Shown: one piece after another, positions 1-8,628 of the stretch | Layout: each line of letters starts with the position of its first letter | How positions within the stretch are numbered: the first letter of the stretch is position 1 | NCBI GenBank assembly: GCA_913055735.1 | Contig: CAJXKD010000001.1 | Location: 2,142,281-2,206,280 of the forward strand | Length of the DNA: 64,000 bases | Source: an uncultured Rhodospirillales bacterium | GTDB lineage: Bacteria > Pseudomonadota > Alphaproteobacteria > Rhodospirillales > UBA2165 | Reading direction: 5' to 3' | Program-made: the position numbers and the translations under genes | The notes under the pieces: generated by a model | What the model saw: the letters and a program-made list of their open reading frames with translations, nothing else | What the model was told of the DNA's origin: nothing | Database searches by the model: none

Positions 1-1
1 T

Positions 2-82
2 GTTGGCGCCGGTATCTTGGTGGCGCGGCGAGTGAAAAACCGGACCAATGACGGAACCGGAGATATTTATCCGCTGTTCTAG
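2..82 (+). CDS. C-terminal end of an unidentified protein (partial)
   Basis: The window opens inside a frame that stays open to a TAG stop. The visible tail has a short hydrophobic stretch (VGAGILVARRVKNR) and then a polar end finishing in DIYPLF. A hydrophobic helix followed by a basic run is common at the end of membrane transporters, but 26 residues are too few to name a family. A bidirectional hairpin terminator starts 22 bases after the stop, which supports a real gene end here. The start lies outside the window. Confidence 0.5.
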   Translation, partial: VGAGILVARRVKNRTNDGTGDIYPLF

Positions 83-103
83 TTGCCAAATCCGAACAAA
101 AAA

Positions 104-140
104 GGCGCTGTAACCGGCCGGTACAGCGCCTTTTTATTTT
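104..140. terminator. Bidirectional rho-independent terminator
   Basis: A perfect 9-bp stem (GGCGCTGTA pairing with TACAGCGCC) has a 9-base loop. It is followed by TTTTTATTTT on the plus strand and preceded by AACAAAAAA, which is a U-tract on the minus strand. It lies between the end of the partial plus-strand gene and the end of the minus-strand oxidoreductase gene, so it can serve both. Confidence 0.85.
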
Positions 141-154
141 CTCGTCTCGAACAA

Positions 155-1273
155 TTACTCGTAGAACATCTCCGGATCGATGGGCAGGGGGATTTCCTCG
201 CCCCGTGCCGCCGACAGGTCCATCGCCATCGTGTGCATCAGGTTATTGTGGCCGTCGCGTGCCGAGGCGTGCGGCGTCGGCAAGCCCATCATGATGCGCC
301 CGAACCAGCCGATGGTTTCCTCGCGCATCGGTCCATAGAGCTGATTGTTCCAAAGATCGCCGGGCGGATAGCTGGTCATGAATTCGACGTGGCGCTCGGC
401 CGGCTTGAACCCATCGGGCACATAGCCGCCGCCGAGCTCCTCGCTTGTGGCAACCACGAGATCGCGGTGTGTATCCTCGATGTCGATGACGCCCTTGGTG
501 CCGACGATACCGATTTCCAAACCGTAAACGGCGCCAGGCCATACCTCGGGAAGGCCCCAGGAAATATTCATCGAGAAAATGGTGCCGTCATCCATGGTGA
601 AGATGCCGAAGGTGCTGTCCTTGGTGCCCCATTCGCGCAGAACCGGATCGACCGACTTGGCGTAGATGGATTTGGGTGTTTTGCCTTCCATCAGCCACAT
701 GGACATGTCGAGGGAGTGGGTGCCCGACACGACCATCGGTGTCAGGTTGTGCCGCTCGTTGGTCTTGGCAATGGTGGCAATGGGGACCATGCGGTTCATG
801 AAGGCACGAGTGGCGACGGAATGGACGCTGCCGATCTGACCTTTCTGCAGGCGTTCCTTCACGGTCAGGAAGCGCCGGCGGAAGCGCTGCGTGTAACCGA
901 TACAGGCATCGAGACCGGCACCTTCGATGGCATCCAGGATCTGTTTCGACTCCCGTGCCTCGGTGGCCAGCGGCTTTTCGATGAACAGCTTGTGGCCCTG
1001 TTCCACGGCCATCAACGTCGGCTCGGTGTGCTTGTTCTCCTCGGTGATGATCATCACCGCATTGACCTCGGACCGTTTGATCAGTTCCTCGGCGTTGGTC
1101 GTAAAGAAATCGGCCTTGGTGTCTTCGGCCAGGCGCTTTCCGAGATCCTCGTTGATGTCGCACAGGCCCAGCCATTTGACGCCCGGATATTCGCGGGCGT
1201 ACTTTGCCCGGATGCGGCCGATGGTACCGCAGCCGATGATGGCCAGTCCGATTTCGTTCACAGTATCGGTCAT
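155..1273 (-). CDS. Gfo/Idh/MocA family NAD(P)-dependent oxidoreductase
   Basis: 372 residues, usual length for this family of cytoplasmic sugar and inositol dehydrogenases. The N-terminal Rossmann fold shows GCGTIG at residues 14-19. The family signature EKP (residues 99-101, in FIEKPLAT) supplies the Lys that binds cofactor and substrate. The C-terminal half carries the conserved His in GTHSLDM (His186). The start ATG is preceded by AAGGGGAAG, a good ribosome-binding site. It is divergent from the isomerase/aldo-keto reductase operon across a 219-bp gap, which suggests a shared control region for a sugar or sugar-acid pathway. The substrate is not predictable. Confidence 0.9.
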   Translation of the reverse strand: MTDTVNEIGLAIIGCGTIGRIRAKYAREYPGVKWLGLCDINEDLGKRLAEDTKADFFTTNAEELIKRSEVNAVMIITEENKHTEPTLMAVEQGHKLFIEKPLATEARESKQILDAIEGAGLDACIGYTQRFRRRFLTVKERLQKGQIGSVHSVATRAFMNRMVPIATIAKTNERHNLTPMVVSGTHSLDMSMWLMEGKTPKSIYAKSVDPVLREWGTKDSTFGIFTMDDGTIFSMNISWGLPEVWPGAVYGLEIGIVGTKGVIDIEDTHRDLVVATSEELGGGYVPDGFKPAERHVEFMTSYPPGDLWNNQLYGPMREETIGWFGRIMMGLPTPHASARDGHNNLMHTMAMDLSAARGEEIPLPIDPEMFYE

Positions 1274-1492
1274 GATCTTCCCCTTGGTGCTTTTCTCTTC
1301 CCCGGCGAAAAACGAGTCTTATACATGTTTCCGCAGGGTGCGTAAGGGTTGGGCCAGTAAGTCCTTTTAAACATAGGATATTTTCTAGCCTGTTCCTTTC
1401 GGCAATGCTTTATTAAGCTGCTAGAACGTCCAGGTAAAGGGCACAAAAATCCCGGCCTCCACGTAAGGCCGAAATGACAGGGAGAGACCGCA

Positions 1493-2284
1493 ATGCCACT
1501 CAAATTCTCGGCCAATCTGACCATGATGTTCACCGAGGTGGACGACCGTATCGCCCGCATCGGCGAGGCCGCGGAGGCCGGGTTTGGTGCCTGCGAGTAC
1601 ATTTTTATCTATGACTTGCCCGTCGACGATATCCGGCGTGAGATGGACCGCACGGGCCTCGAGATGTCGGTGATCAACATCGCGGTCGGTGAGGGCGTTC
1701 AGATGGGCGATTTGGTGGCTGCTGTTCCGGGCAAGGAGGACAAGTTCCGCGAAAACGTCGACGCCGCCGTCAAATATTGCGCCGCGTTGCGCCCGACGGC
1801 GATGGTCATTCCCGCGTACCGGCCGCCCGAAGGAATTTCACGGGAGGTCGCAGTGGAAACGTTCAAGAAGAATGTCCCCTATGCCGCCGACGCCCTTGGC
1901 GAGATCGGTATCCCCGTTCTAATCGAAGCCTTGAGCCCAAAGCTTCGGCCGAATTCCATTTTGACCACGACGGCCGAGGTCATGGAGGTGCTGGAAGAGG
2001 TAAATCACCCCAACCTCGGTATCGAATACGATGCCTTTCACATGTACCAAACCGAAGACGACATGGCAGGTGTCGTCGAAAAGCATCTCGATCTGATCGG
2101 CAACATCCAGATTGCCGATGTGCCCGGCCGGGGCGAACCCGGCACCGGCGAGATCGACTATCCGGCGTTTCTTGGGGCATTGGACCGCATGGGATATGAC
2201 AAGTGGGTGGCGCTGGAATACGAGCCCACTGGATCGACACTGGACTCGCTTGCGTGGATGGCGCCGTGGAAGAATGCCGCCTGA
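1493..2284 (+). CDS. Hydroxypyruvate isomerase-like TIM-barrel protein
   Basis: 263 residues with the xylose-isomerase-like TIM-barrel layout of the Hyi family, which interconverts hydroxypyruvate and tartronate semialdehyde or related ketoses. Recognisable pieces are the opening strand KFSANLTMMF, the acidic metal-site segments VLIEALSPK, EYDAFHMYQTEDD and ADVPGRGEPGTGEIDY, and a terminal ALEYEP. The Glu/Asp/His pattern is that of a divalent-metal isomerase. A GGGAGAG ribosome-binding site precedes the ATG. It is the first gene of a plus-strand operon with an aldo/keto reductase, a quinone oxidoreductase and an aldolase. Exact substrate unknown; an epimerase role is possible. Confidence 0.85.
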   Translation: MPLKFSANLTMMFTEVDDRIARIGEAAEAGFGACEYIFIYDLPVDDIRREMDRTGLEMSVINIAVGEGVQMGDLVAAVPGKEDKFRENVDAAVKYCAALRPTAMVIPAYRPPEGISREVAVETFKKNVPYAADALGEIGIPVLIEALSPKLRPNSILTTTAEVMEVLEEVNHPNLGIEYDAFHMYQTEDDMAGVVEKHLDLIGNIQIADVPGRGEPGTGEIDYPAFLGALDRMGYDKWVALEYEPTGSTLDSLAWMAPWKNAA

Positions 2285-2353
2285 AAGGCGGGGGCGGGAC
2301 CGGAACGCAGCTTAGTTACGCGAGATACAAACGACGTCATCAGGGAGCGAACA

Positions 2354-3364
2354 ATGGAATACGCCTATTTGGGAAACAGCGGCCTGCGGGTTTCCAAGAT
2401 CTGTTTGGGAACGATGAACTTTGGTGACACCACGTCCGATGCCGACGCGGCCAAAATGGTCGGGTCGGCACGTGCGAGCGGGGTGAACTTCATCGACACC
2501 GCCGATGCCTATGTCGGCGGCAAATCGGAATCGGTTCTCGGCAAGATCATCAAGAAAGACCGCGATGCCTGGATTCTGGCGACCAAAGTGGGCCAACAGG
2601 ACGGCACCCCCGAGCGTAAGATGGGGCTGTCCCGCAAATGGATGATGGAAGCTATCGACAACAGCCTCAAGCGGCTGCAGACCGATTATGTCGACATCTA
2701 CTACATGCATCATGTCGACTGGGACACGCCGCTGGTCGAAAGCGTGCGTGCCATGGGCGATATCATCGCCAGCGGTAAGGCGCACTATTGGGGATTCTCC
2801 AACCATCGGGGATGGCAGATCGGTGAACTTATCCGCCTCTGCGATCAGTTGGGCGTTCCCCATCCGGTGATCGCGCAGCCCATGTACAACATCGTCAACC
2901 GCCAGATCGAAAGCGACGTTCTGCCAGCCTGTGAATATTACGGCATCGGTGTGACACCTTATTCGCCGCTGGCGCGTGGCATCCTTACCGGCAAATACCA
3001 GATGAACAAGAAGCCCTCTGCCAACACGCGGGCCGGGCGTGGCGACGTCTCGATCCTCAACCGCGATTGGCAGAAAGAAGCGTTCCGTGCCGTCGACAAG
3101 ATCATCAAACAATCGGAAAAGCGGGGCATGACACCTATCGATTTTTCCATGCTGTGGCTGCTCAATAACCGGTTGGTCAGCAGCATCGTCACCGGGCCAC
3201 GCACGTTGTCGCAATGGAAGGGGTATCTGAAATGCCTCGACTATGAATTTACGGCGCGTGACGAGGCGCTGGTTGACAGTCTCGTCTCTCCTGGCCATCC
3301 GGCGACACCGGGATACAATTGGCCACGCTATCTGCCGCGCGGGCGCCAAGCGATCGTTAAGTAG
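2354..3364 (+). CDS. Aldo/keto reductase
   Basis: 336 residues, an NADPH-dependent carbonyl reductase of the aldo/keto reductase TIM-barrel family. The catalytic tetrad can be read: Asp and Tyr in DTADAYVGG, Lys in ATKVG, and His in YYMHHVD. The later segment with PYSPLARGILTGKY is typical of the AKR groups that include Gcy/YdhF-like and aflatoxin-aldehyde-like reductases. It lies 69 bases after the isomerase gene in the same operon and probably reduces an aldehyde or ketone made in that pathway. Substrate not known. Confidence 0.9.
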   Translation: MEYAYLGNSGLRVSKICLGTMNFGDTTSDADAAKMVGSARASGVNFIDTADAYVGGKSESVLGKIIKKDRDAWILATKVGQQDGTPERKMGLSRKWMMEAIDNSLKRLQTDYVDIYYMHHVDWDTPLVESVRAMGDIIASGKAHYWGFSNHRGWQIGELIRLCDQLGVPHPVIAQPMYNIVNRQIESDVLPACEYYGIGVTPYSPLARGILTGKYQMNKKPSANTRAGRGDVSILNRDWQKEAFRAVDKIIKQSEKRGMTPIDFSMLWLLNNRLVSSIVTGPRTLSQWKGYLKCLDYEFTARDEALVDSLVSPGHPATPGYNWPRYLPRGRQAIVK

Positions 3365-3393
3365 GCCATAGTCAGCTAGGCTTTCGCCCGAAA

Positions 3394-3429
3394 AGAAACA
3401 ACAAGCAGAGAAACAACAAGCAGAGAAAC
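3394..3429 (+). repeat. 2.4 copies of a 15-bp tandem repeat
   Basis: The unit AGAAACAACAAGCAG occurs twice in perfect tandem and a third partial copy follows. It sits in the 95-bp gap between the aldo/keto reductase and the quinone oxidoreductase genes, upstream of the GGGGATAACAGG region before the next start. It is purine-rich and unstructured; a spacer produced by replication slippage is the simplest view. Confidence 0.8.
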
Positions 3430-3459
3430 GATAAACCGGGGATAACAGGAAAAATCATA

Positions 3460-4392
3460 ATGAAAGCAGTTTTCATCGAAGAATTCGGTGCACCCGAGGT
3501 CATGAAGTATGGCGACTGGCCCGATCCCGTCGCGGGTCCGGGGGAAATATTGGTCGACGTTCATGCGGCTTCGGTTAACCCCGCCGATGCCAAGGTGCGT
3601 TCCGCCACCGGAAATTACGATCCCAAGGATTTGCAGTTGCCGATGATCTTGGGGCGCGATTTCTCCGGGACGGTACGGGCGCTCGGCGACGGGGTCACCG
3701 ATTTCCAGGTCGGCGACGCGGTGTTTGCGGTGCTCGACCGGGGGGTCGAGGCGGCCTATGCCGAGCAGGTGGTTATTCCGGCGAAGCTTGCGGCGAAAAA
3801 GCCCGCCGACTGGTCGCACGTCGAAGCGGCCGCCTTGGCGCTGACCGGCCTGACGGCGCTGGTTTCCATTGAAGACACCATCAAACTGCGCGCCGACGAA
3901 AAGATCCTTATTCAAGGCGGCGCTGGCGGCGTCGGCAGTTTCGCGGTTCAACTCTGCCACTATATCGGTGCGCATGTCGTTGCCACGGCAAGTCCGCGCA
4001 ATCACGATTATCTGCACGATTTTGGCGCGGATGAGATCATCGACTACAACACGGTGGATTTCGCCACTGCCGTATCGGATTGTGACGCGGTGTTCGACAC
4101 GGTCGGCTACGACGTGCAGCTTCGGTCTTACGAGGTGCTGAAGCCCGGCGGACGGCTCGCCTGGATTTCACCTGCGCCAAAGGGGTCGACGCCGCCCCGT
4201 GACGATGTGACGGTCGTGCGTCCCCAGGTGGCGCGGGACCGCGAACATCTCGAACGGGTCATCGAGTTGGTGGGGCTTGGGGTGATCAAGCCGCCGGCCA
4301 TCGAAACCATGCCACTCTCGGAGGTGGTCGAGGCGCATCGCAAGATCGAAACCGGGCATGTGCGCGGGAAGATCGTTTTGACTATCCGCTAG
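3460..4392 (+). CDS. Zinc-independent quinone oxidoreductase / MDR-family alcohol dehydrogenase
   Basis: 310 residues, medium-chain dehydrogenase/reductase superfamily. The N-terminal GroES-like fold (residues 1 to about 120) includes GRDFSGTVRALGDGV. The Rossmann motif GGAGGVGSFAVQL follows. The Cys-rich zinc loop of classical alcohol dehydrogenases is absent, which fits NADPH:quinone reductase-like members. It is likely to use NADPH on an enone, quinone or aldehyde. It is the third gene of the plus-strand operon, 17 bases before the aldolase gene. Confidence 0.88.
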   Translation: MKAVFIEEFGAPEVMKYGDWPDPVAGPGEILVDVHAASVNPADAKVRSATGNYDPKDLQLPMILGRDFSGTVRALGDGVTDFQVGDAVFAVLDRGVEAAYAEQVVIPAKLAAKKPADWSHVEAAALALTGLTALVSIEDTIKLRADEKILIQGGAGGVGSFAVQLCHYIGAHVVATASPRNHDYLHDFGADEIIDYNTVDFATAVSDCDAVFDTVGYDVQLRSYEVLKPGGRLAWISPAPKGSTPPRDDVTVVRPQVARDREHLERVIELVGLGVIKPPAIETMPLSEVVEAHRKIETGHVRGKIVLTIR

Positions 4393-4409
4393 GAAGCAGG
4401 AACGCCGCT

Positions 4410-5198
4410 ATGGCTGAAATTGCAAATCCTGTCCGTGACCGCCTGGCGAAGGGCGAGTTGGCGCTCGGCGTCGGATTGCGCCAGGCACGCACCGTTGATA
4501 TCGCCATGGCCATGAAGACCTGCGATTTCGATTGGCTGTTCATCGATCTCGAGCACAATTCCATGGATATCGACATGGCGGCGCAAATCTCGGTGGCGGC
4601 CCTCGGCGCCGGGATTGCGCCTCTGGTGCGGGTCCCCGGCGGAGACTACGGCATGGCCGCGCGGGCCCTGGACAACGGCGCGCTCGGCATTGTTATGCCG
4701 CATATCGATACCGTCGATCAGGCACGCGAGCTGGCCGAGCGCTTGCGCTATCCGCCGCTGGGCCGCCGGTCCATCTCGGGCGCTATCCCCCAGTTCCGGT
4801 TCGCGCCGGGCAATCTCTCGGACGCCGTTGCCGCGCTAAACCGGGCAACGCTGGTGGTGGCCATGATCGAGACCCCGAAGGCCATCGAACGCGTGGATGA
4901 GATCGCCGCGGTGGACGGCATCGACGTGGTGATGATCGGCACCAATGATCTGTCGGCCGAGTTCGGCTGCACCGGCGATTTCGACGATCCGCGCATTGCC
5001 GACGCTTATGAAAAGACCATCGCGGCTTGTGCGCGTCACAAGATTTGGCCGGGCATGGGCGGTGTCTATGCGGATGCGCAGTTGGAACGGTTCGTCGGTA
5101 TGGGGATGCGGTTCATCCTGTCGGGCAATGATATCTCGTTTCTATTGTCCGGTGCCAAGGCGCGCACCGGCGCGCTGCGCCAAATTCGATCCCGCTAG
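4410..5198 (+). CDS. HpcH/HpaI family aldolase/citrate lyase
   Basis: 262 residues, class II metal-dependent aldolase barrel that cleaves or forms 2-keto-3-deoxy sugar acids or 4-hydroxy-2-oxo acids to pyruvate plus an aldehyde. Diagnostic segments are FDWLFIDLEHNSMD, VAMIETPKAIERVDEI (metal-binding Glu) and VVMIGTNDLSAEFG (metal-binding Asp). It follows the quinone oxidoreductase by 17 bases and ends the operon. Together with the reductases this suggests a pathway ending in retro-aldol cleavage. Its stop lies 3 bases from the stop of the convergent GFA gene. Confidence 0.9.
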   Translation: MAEIANPVRDRLAKGELALGVGLRQARTVDIAMAMKTCDFDWLFIDLEHNSMDIDMAAQISVAALGAGIAPLVRVPGGDYGMAARALDNGALGIVMPHIDTVDQARELAERLRYPPLGRRSISGAIPQFRFAPGNLSDAVAALNRATLVVAMIETPKAIERVDEIAAVDGIDVVMIGTNDLSAEFGCTGDFDDPRIADAYEKTIAACARHKIWPGMGGVYADAQLERFVGMGMRFILSGNDISFLLSGAKARTGALRQIRSR

Positions 5199-5201
5199 GG
5201 A

Positions 5202-5615
5202 TTATTGAGGAATCCGTTCCTCGTAGTGCTCGGTCTCGTCCATCAAATGGACGAAGGGCAAGGCCCTTTTGACGTACACCTCGGTGCTGGGGCGCAGATC
5301 TTTTACGTCGTCGAACGTTCCGATATGGACGGATTTGACACCGGTTCCCCGATTGCTGGAGCGGAATAGAGGCGTGCCGCAGTCCCCGCAAAATTCCTTG
5401 GTTAGGGTAAAACCGGCATCGGTCTGATGGTCGTGGCTCTTGGGTGTGCCTTGGACGACTTTGATGTTCTCGGTGGAGAAGAACGCGTTGGTGGTAAAGC
5501 TGGCGCCGCCGGTTTTGCGGCAATCGTCGCAATGGCAAATGCCGACGCGCACCGGTTCGCCTTCGATTTCGTAGCGGATGGCACCGCATAGACAGCCGCC
5601 CGTATAATTCGACAT
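5202..5615 (-). CDS. GFA-domain (glutathione-dependent formaldehyde-activating-like) zinc protein
   Basis: 137 residues with the full GFA cysteine set: GGCLCGAIRYE near the N terminus, GICHCDDCRKTGG in the middle and FCGDCGTPLF later. These bind zinc in the CENP-V/GFA fold. Despite the family name most members are not proven formaldehyde enzymes, so the role is uncertain. An AAGGAG ribosome-binding site lies 6 bases before the ATG. It is the last gene of a minus-strand run (quinone oxidoreductase, FAH hydrolase, aldo/keto reductase, GFA). Confidence 0.9.
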   Translation of the reverse strand: MSNYTGGCLCGAIRYEIEGEPVRVGICHCDDCRKTGGASFTTNAFFSTENIKVVQGTPKSHDHQTDAGFTLTKEFCGDCGTPLFRSSNRGTGVKSVHIGTFDDVKDLRPSTEVYVKRALPFVHLMDETEHYEERIPQ

Positions 5616-5639
5616 GGTTTTCTCCTTATTCGCCGTGTT

Positions 5640-6626
5640 TTATTCACCGTGCCAGGCGGCGAGTTGTGCCGCCGAATAGCGGAGCCCGGCCGCAGCGCCG
5701 GGCGGGTAAGCGGCGTCGAGGGCCGCCATATCTTCGGTGCTGAGCGACACCTCCAGCGCCGCGACATTGTCTTCCAGATGATCGCGGCTCTTTGCGCCGG
5801 GGAACGGAATGATCGGCGCGCCTTTTGCGAGTGACCAGGCGACGGCCAGGCGGGCGACACTGATCCCCTTGTCGGCGGCCATGTCGCGGGCGGTCGACAG
5901 CAGCGCCAGGTTCTTTTCCAGATTACCGTCCGAATAGCGCTCATAACCGGCCCGCGTATCGCCCTCGACGAACGTCCCCGTATCGACGGCGCCCGCGATC
6001 AGCCCACGCGCGAAGGGAGCGTACCCCATGATCACCATGCCGAGCTCCCTGCACAGCGGCACATGGGCGGCCTCCGCGTCGCGGCTCAGCAGCGAGTATT
6101 CCATTTGCAGCGAAACCAGGGGGTGCACGGTCGCGGCGCGGCGCAGATGGGCGGGGCCGCATTCCGAGACGCCGAAATAGCGGATCTTTCCCTCCTCCTT
6201 AAGGCGGATCATCTCGCCGATGGTGTCCTCGACGGGCACGTCCGGGTCGGGGCGTGACGGGCACCAAATATCGATGACGTCAAAGCCGAACCGTCGCAGG
6301 CTGTCCTCACAGTTCTCGCGTACCGTTTCGGGCGAGGCGGAGAGGCCGATAAGATTGCCGTCCGGGTCGCGCCGGATGCCGAACTTGGAGTGCACGATCA
6401 CTTGGTCGCGGCGTCCCTTGAGGGCCTTGCCGATCAGTTCTTGATTGTGCCCGGAGCCGTAGGAGACAGACGTGTCGAGGAAATTGACGCCGAGTTCGAT
6501 GGCGCGGTGGATGGTGCGGATCGATTCCGCGTCGTCAGCCGGGCCGTATAGGCCTGACATGCTCATGCAGCCCAGGCCGATGGCCGACAGGTTAAGCTCT
6601 CCGTTGGCGGCGCTGATATATCTCAT
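5640..6626 (-). CDS. Aldo/keto reductase lacking the usual catalytic His
   Basis: 328 residues if it starts at the ATG giving MRYISAANGELNL, the normal AKR N terminus; a much longer open frame exists upstream but overlaps the FAH gene and reads unlike protein. Asp and Tyr are present in FLDTSVSYGSG and Lys in VHSKFG. The place of the tetrad His reads WCPSRPD instead of the usual LHRxD, so Ser stands where His is expected, as in the subgroup with PAR at this place. It begins 14 bases after the FAH hydrolase gene. NADPH-dependent carbonyl reduction is likely but substrate and efficiency are open. Confidence 0.87.
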   Translation of the reverse strand: MRYISAANGELNLSAIGLGCMSMSGLYGPADDAESIRTIHRAIELGVNFLDTSVSYGSGHNQELIGKALKGRRDQVIVHSKFGIRRDPDGNLIGLSASPETVRENCEDSLRRFGFDVIDIWCPSRPDPDVPVEDTIGEMIRLKEEGKIRYFGVSECGPAHLRRAATVHPLVSLQMEYSLLSRDAEAAHVPLCRELGMVIMGYAPFARGLIAGAVDTGTFVEGDTRAGYERYSDGNLEKNLALLSTARDMAADKGISVARLAVAWSLAKGAPIIPFPGAKSRDHLEDNVAALEVSLSTEDMAALDAAYPPGAAAGLRYSAAQLAAWHGE

Positions 6627-6640
6627 GAGGACATCGTGAC

Positions 6641-7537
6641 CTAGGTGACCGGGTTTTCCAACACCCCGATGGGGGTGATCTCGATGCGGACGACGTCGCC
6701 GGGTTTCAGGAACACCGGCGGATCGAAGCCGATGCCGACGCCGACCGGTGTGCCAGTGGCGATGATATCGCCCGGTTTCAGGGTAATTCCCGCCGAGAGA
6801 GTTTCGATCAGGGTGGGGATGTCGAAGATCAAATCGGCGACCTTGGCGTCCTGACGTTTCTCGCCGTTGACGCTTGTGACGAGATGGAACTCGTTCACGT
6901 CGCCGGCTTCGTCGGCGGTCACGATCATCGGGCCCAGCGGGCAGAAGCCGTCGAGGCTCTTGCCGATGAACCATTGCTTATGACGGTGCTGTAAATGGCG
7001 GGCAGTGACGTCGTTGCAGACGGTGTAGCCGAACACATGATCGAAGGCGTCTGCCTTGGAGATGCCGCGCCCCTCTCGTCCGATGATCACCGCCAACTCG
7101 CCCTCGTAGTCGACCGATGCCGTCGGATCGAGATAGGACGGGATAGGGTCGCCGGGGCCGCAAACGCTGGTCGTCGCCTTGGTGAAGATGATCGGGTGGT
7201 CGGGCACGGCGGTCGCACCGGCGGTGGCGTCGAAGCCGCTGTCGTGGAACTCCTTGGCATGTTCGTGGTAGTTGCGCCCCACCGCCATCACGTCGCGGCG
7301 CGGCACCGGAATAGGCGACAGTAATTTGACGCCGTCGGCATCAAGGCGAGCCTCCTTGGGCGCGCCTATGGCGGCATCGGCGGTGCGCGCCCAGAAATCG
7401 GGACCCGCCTCGATCAGCTCGTTCATATCGCTCGGAAGATCGAGGGCGGCACGGGACAGATCTACGATTGTCTTCGTCGCGGGATCGAAGACGCCGAGCG
7501 TCGCACCCGACGGCCCATCAAATGTAACGAGACGCAT
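6641..7537 (-). CDS. Fumarylacetoacetate hydrolase (FAH) family protein
   Basis: 298 residues. The C-terminal catalytic domain shows the metal-site segments VDYEGELAVIIGREGRGI and CNDVTARHLQ, then the substrate loop FIGKSLDGFCPLGP and the family ending TGTPVGVGIGF. The family hydrolyses or decarboxylates beta-diketo acids, for example in aromatic or sugar-acid breakdown (2,4-diketo-3-deoxy acids). A typical N-terminal domain occupies about the first 70 residues. The gene starts 9 bases after the upstream quinone oxidoreductase and has no strong ribosome-binding site, so coupling is likely. Confidence 0.92.
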   Translation of the reverse strand: MRLVTFDGPSGATLGVFDPATKTIVDLSRAALDLPSDMNELIEAGPDFWARTADAAIGAPKEARLDADGVKLLSPIPVPRRDVMAVGRNYHEHAKEFHDSGFDATAGATAVPDHPIIFTKATTSVCGPGDPIPSYLDPTASVDYEGELAVIIGREGRGISKADAFDHVFGYTVCNDVTARHLQHRHKQWFIGKSLDGFCPLGPMIVTADEAGDVNEFHLVTSVNGEKRQDAKVADLIFDIPTLIETLSAGITLKPGDIIATGTPVGVGIGFDPPVFLKPGDVVRIEITPIGVLENPVT

Positions 7538-7546
7538 GATCTGTTT

Positions 7547-8521
7547 CTACGGCAGCAACACGGTCGAGCCGTGCGTTTTGCGGGCCTCCATGTCCGCATG
7601 CGCCCGGGCGGCTTCCGCCAAGGGATAGGTCTGGCCCACGTCGATCTTGATCTTGCCGCTGGCGACAACATCGAACAGATCGTTGACCGCTTTCTCGAGG
7701 AATGTGCGGTTGGCGATATATTGCATCACCGTCGGCCGCGTCAGGTTGAGCGATCCTTTCTGCATCAGGGTCGAGGTTTCGATGGGCGGTACTGGGCCGG
7801 ACGCGGCGCCGAAGCTGACCAGGGTGCCGAAATTTTCGAGACTGTCCATGGAGCCGTCGAACGTGTCGCGGCCGATGGAATCGTAAACCACCTGTACGCC
7901 TGTGCCGCCGGTGATTTCCGTCACGCGCTCGGCGAAATTTTCTTTCGATGACACGATGGTGTGCGCGCATCCATTGGCGCGTGCCATGTCCGCTTTTTCG
8001 TCACTGCTCACGACGCCGATTACGGTCGCGCCCAAATGCGCCGCCCATTGGCTGAGGATCGAGCCGATCCCGCCCGCCGCGGCGTGCAGCAGGACCGTAT
8101 CGTCGGGGCCGACGGCATAAGACTTGAAAATCAGCATATGGACAGTAAGGCCTTTGACCATCATGGCTGCCGCGGTTTGGTCGTCGATGGCGTCGGGCAA
8201 TACGAAGGCTTCGGTCGCCGGCAGCAACCGGTCTTGGGCGTAGCCGCCGAGGGCGCTCATATAAACGATGCGCTGGCCGGGACTGACATTGGTGACGCCG
8301 TTTCCGACCGCATCGACCACGCCGGCGCCTTCGCCGCCGAGGATGATGGGTAAGTCGGGCAGGGGCCAACGGCCGGCACGCCGGTTGCAGTCCTGGAAAT
8401 TCAGGCCGATGGCGGTTTGGCGGAGGCGGATTTCGCCGTCGCCCGGATCGCCGACATCGATGTTTTCCCACGACAACATCTCGGGTCCGCCGATCTCGCG
8501 GAGCAGGATCGCTTTTGTCAT
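7547..8521 (-). CDS. NADPH:quinone oxidoreductase (MDR superfamily)
   Basis: 324 residues, close in plan to QOR: MTKAILLREIGGPEML at the start, IILGGEGAGVVDAVG in the catalytic domain, and the nucleotide-binding AAAGGIGSILSQWAAHLGA. No structural zinc loop is present. A GGGGAG ribosome-binding site lies 4 bases before the ATG. It begins a four-gene minus-strand series and lies 107 bases after tctA on the same strand, so it may also be read through from the transporter operon. Confidence 0.9.
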   Translation of the reverse strand: MTKAILLREIGGPEMLSWENIDVGDPGDGEIRLRQTAIGLNFQDCNRRAGRWPLPDLPIILGGEGAGVVDAVGNGVTNVSPGQRIVYMSALGGYAQDRLLPATEAFVLPDAIDDQTAAAMMVKGLTVHMLIFKSYAVGPDDTVLLHAAAGGIGSILSQWAAHLGATVIGVVSSDEKADMARANGCAHTIVSSKENFAERVTEITGGTGVQVVYDSIGRDTFDGSMDSLENFGTLVSFGAASGPVPPIETSTLMQKGSLNLTRPTVMQYIANRTFLEKAVNDLFDVVASGKIKIDVGQTYPLAEAARAHADMEARKTHGSTVLLP

Positions 8522-8628
8522 GTGTCTCCCCGTTCAATCTTTGTGTCCGGCTTTCTGCCGGTACGGTGCGGGGATTTTAACGCCCCCTGACGGCCTTCCA
8601 CAAACACCAATACGGGGTTTTTTCGACA

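Noticed and set aside
83..1345. Long open frame opposite the Gfo/Idh/MocA gene
   Set aside because: It is rich in His, Gly, Ala and Arg without any recognisable domain, crosses a terminator, and lies wholly opposite a clear enzyme gene. It is a by-product of GC-rich codon use; the same holds for other long opposing frames, such as 14465-15841, 27197-28753, 28891-30195 and 40628-41839.
5640..6974. A 444-residue aldo/keto reductase with an N-terminal extension
   Set aside because: The extension overlaps the FAH-family gene in another frame and is Arg/His-rich without a fold; the normal AKR start is at 6626.
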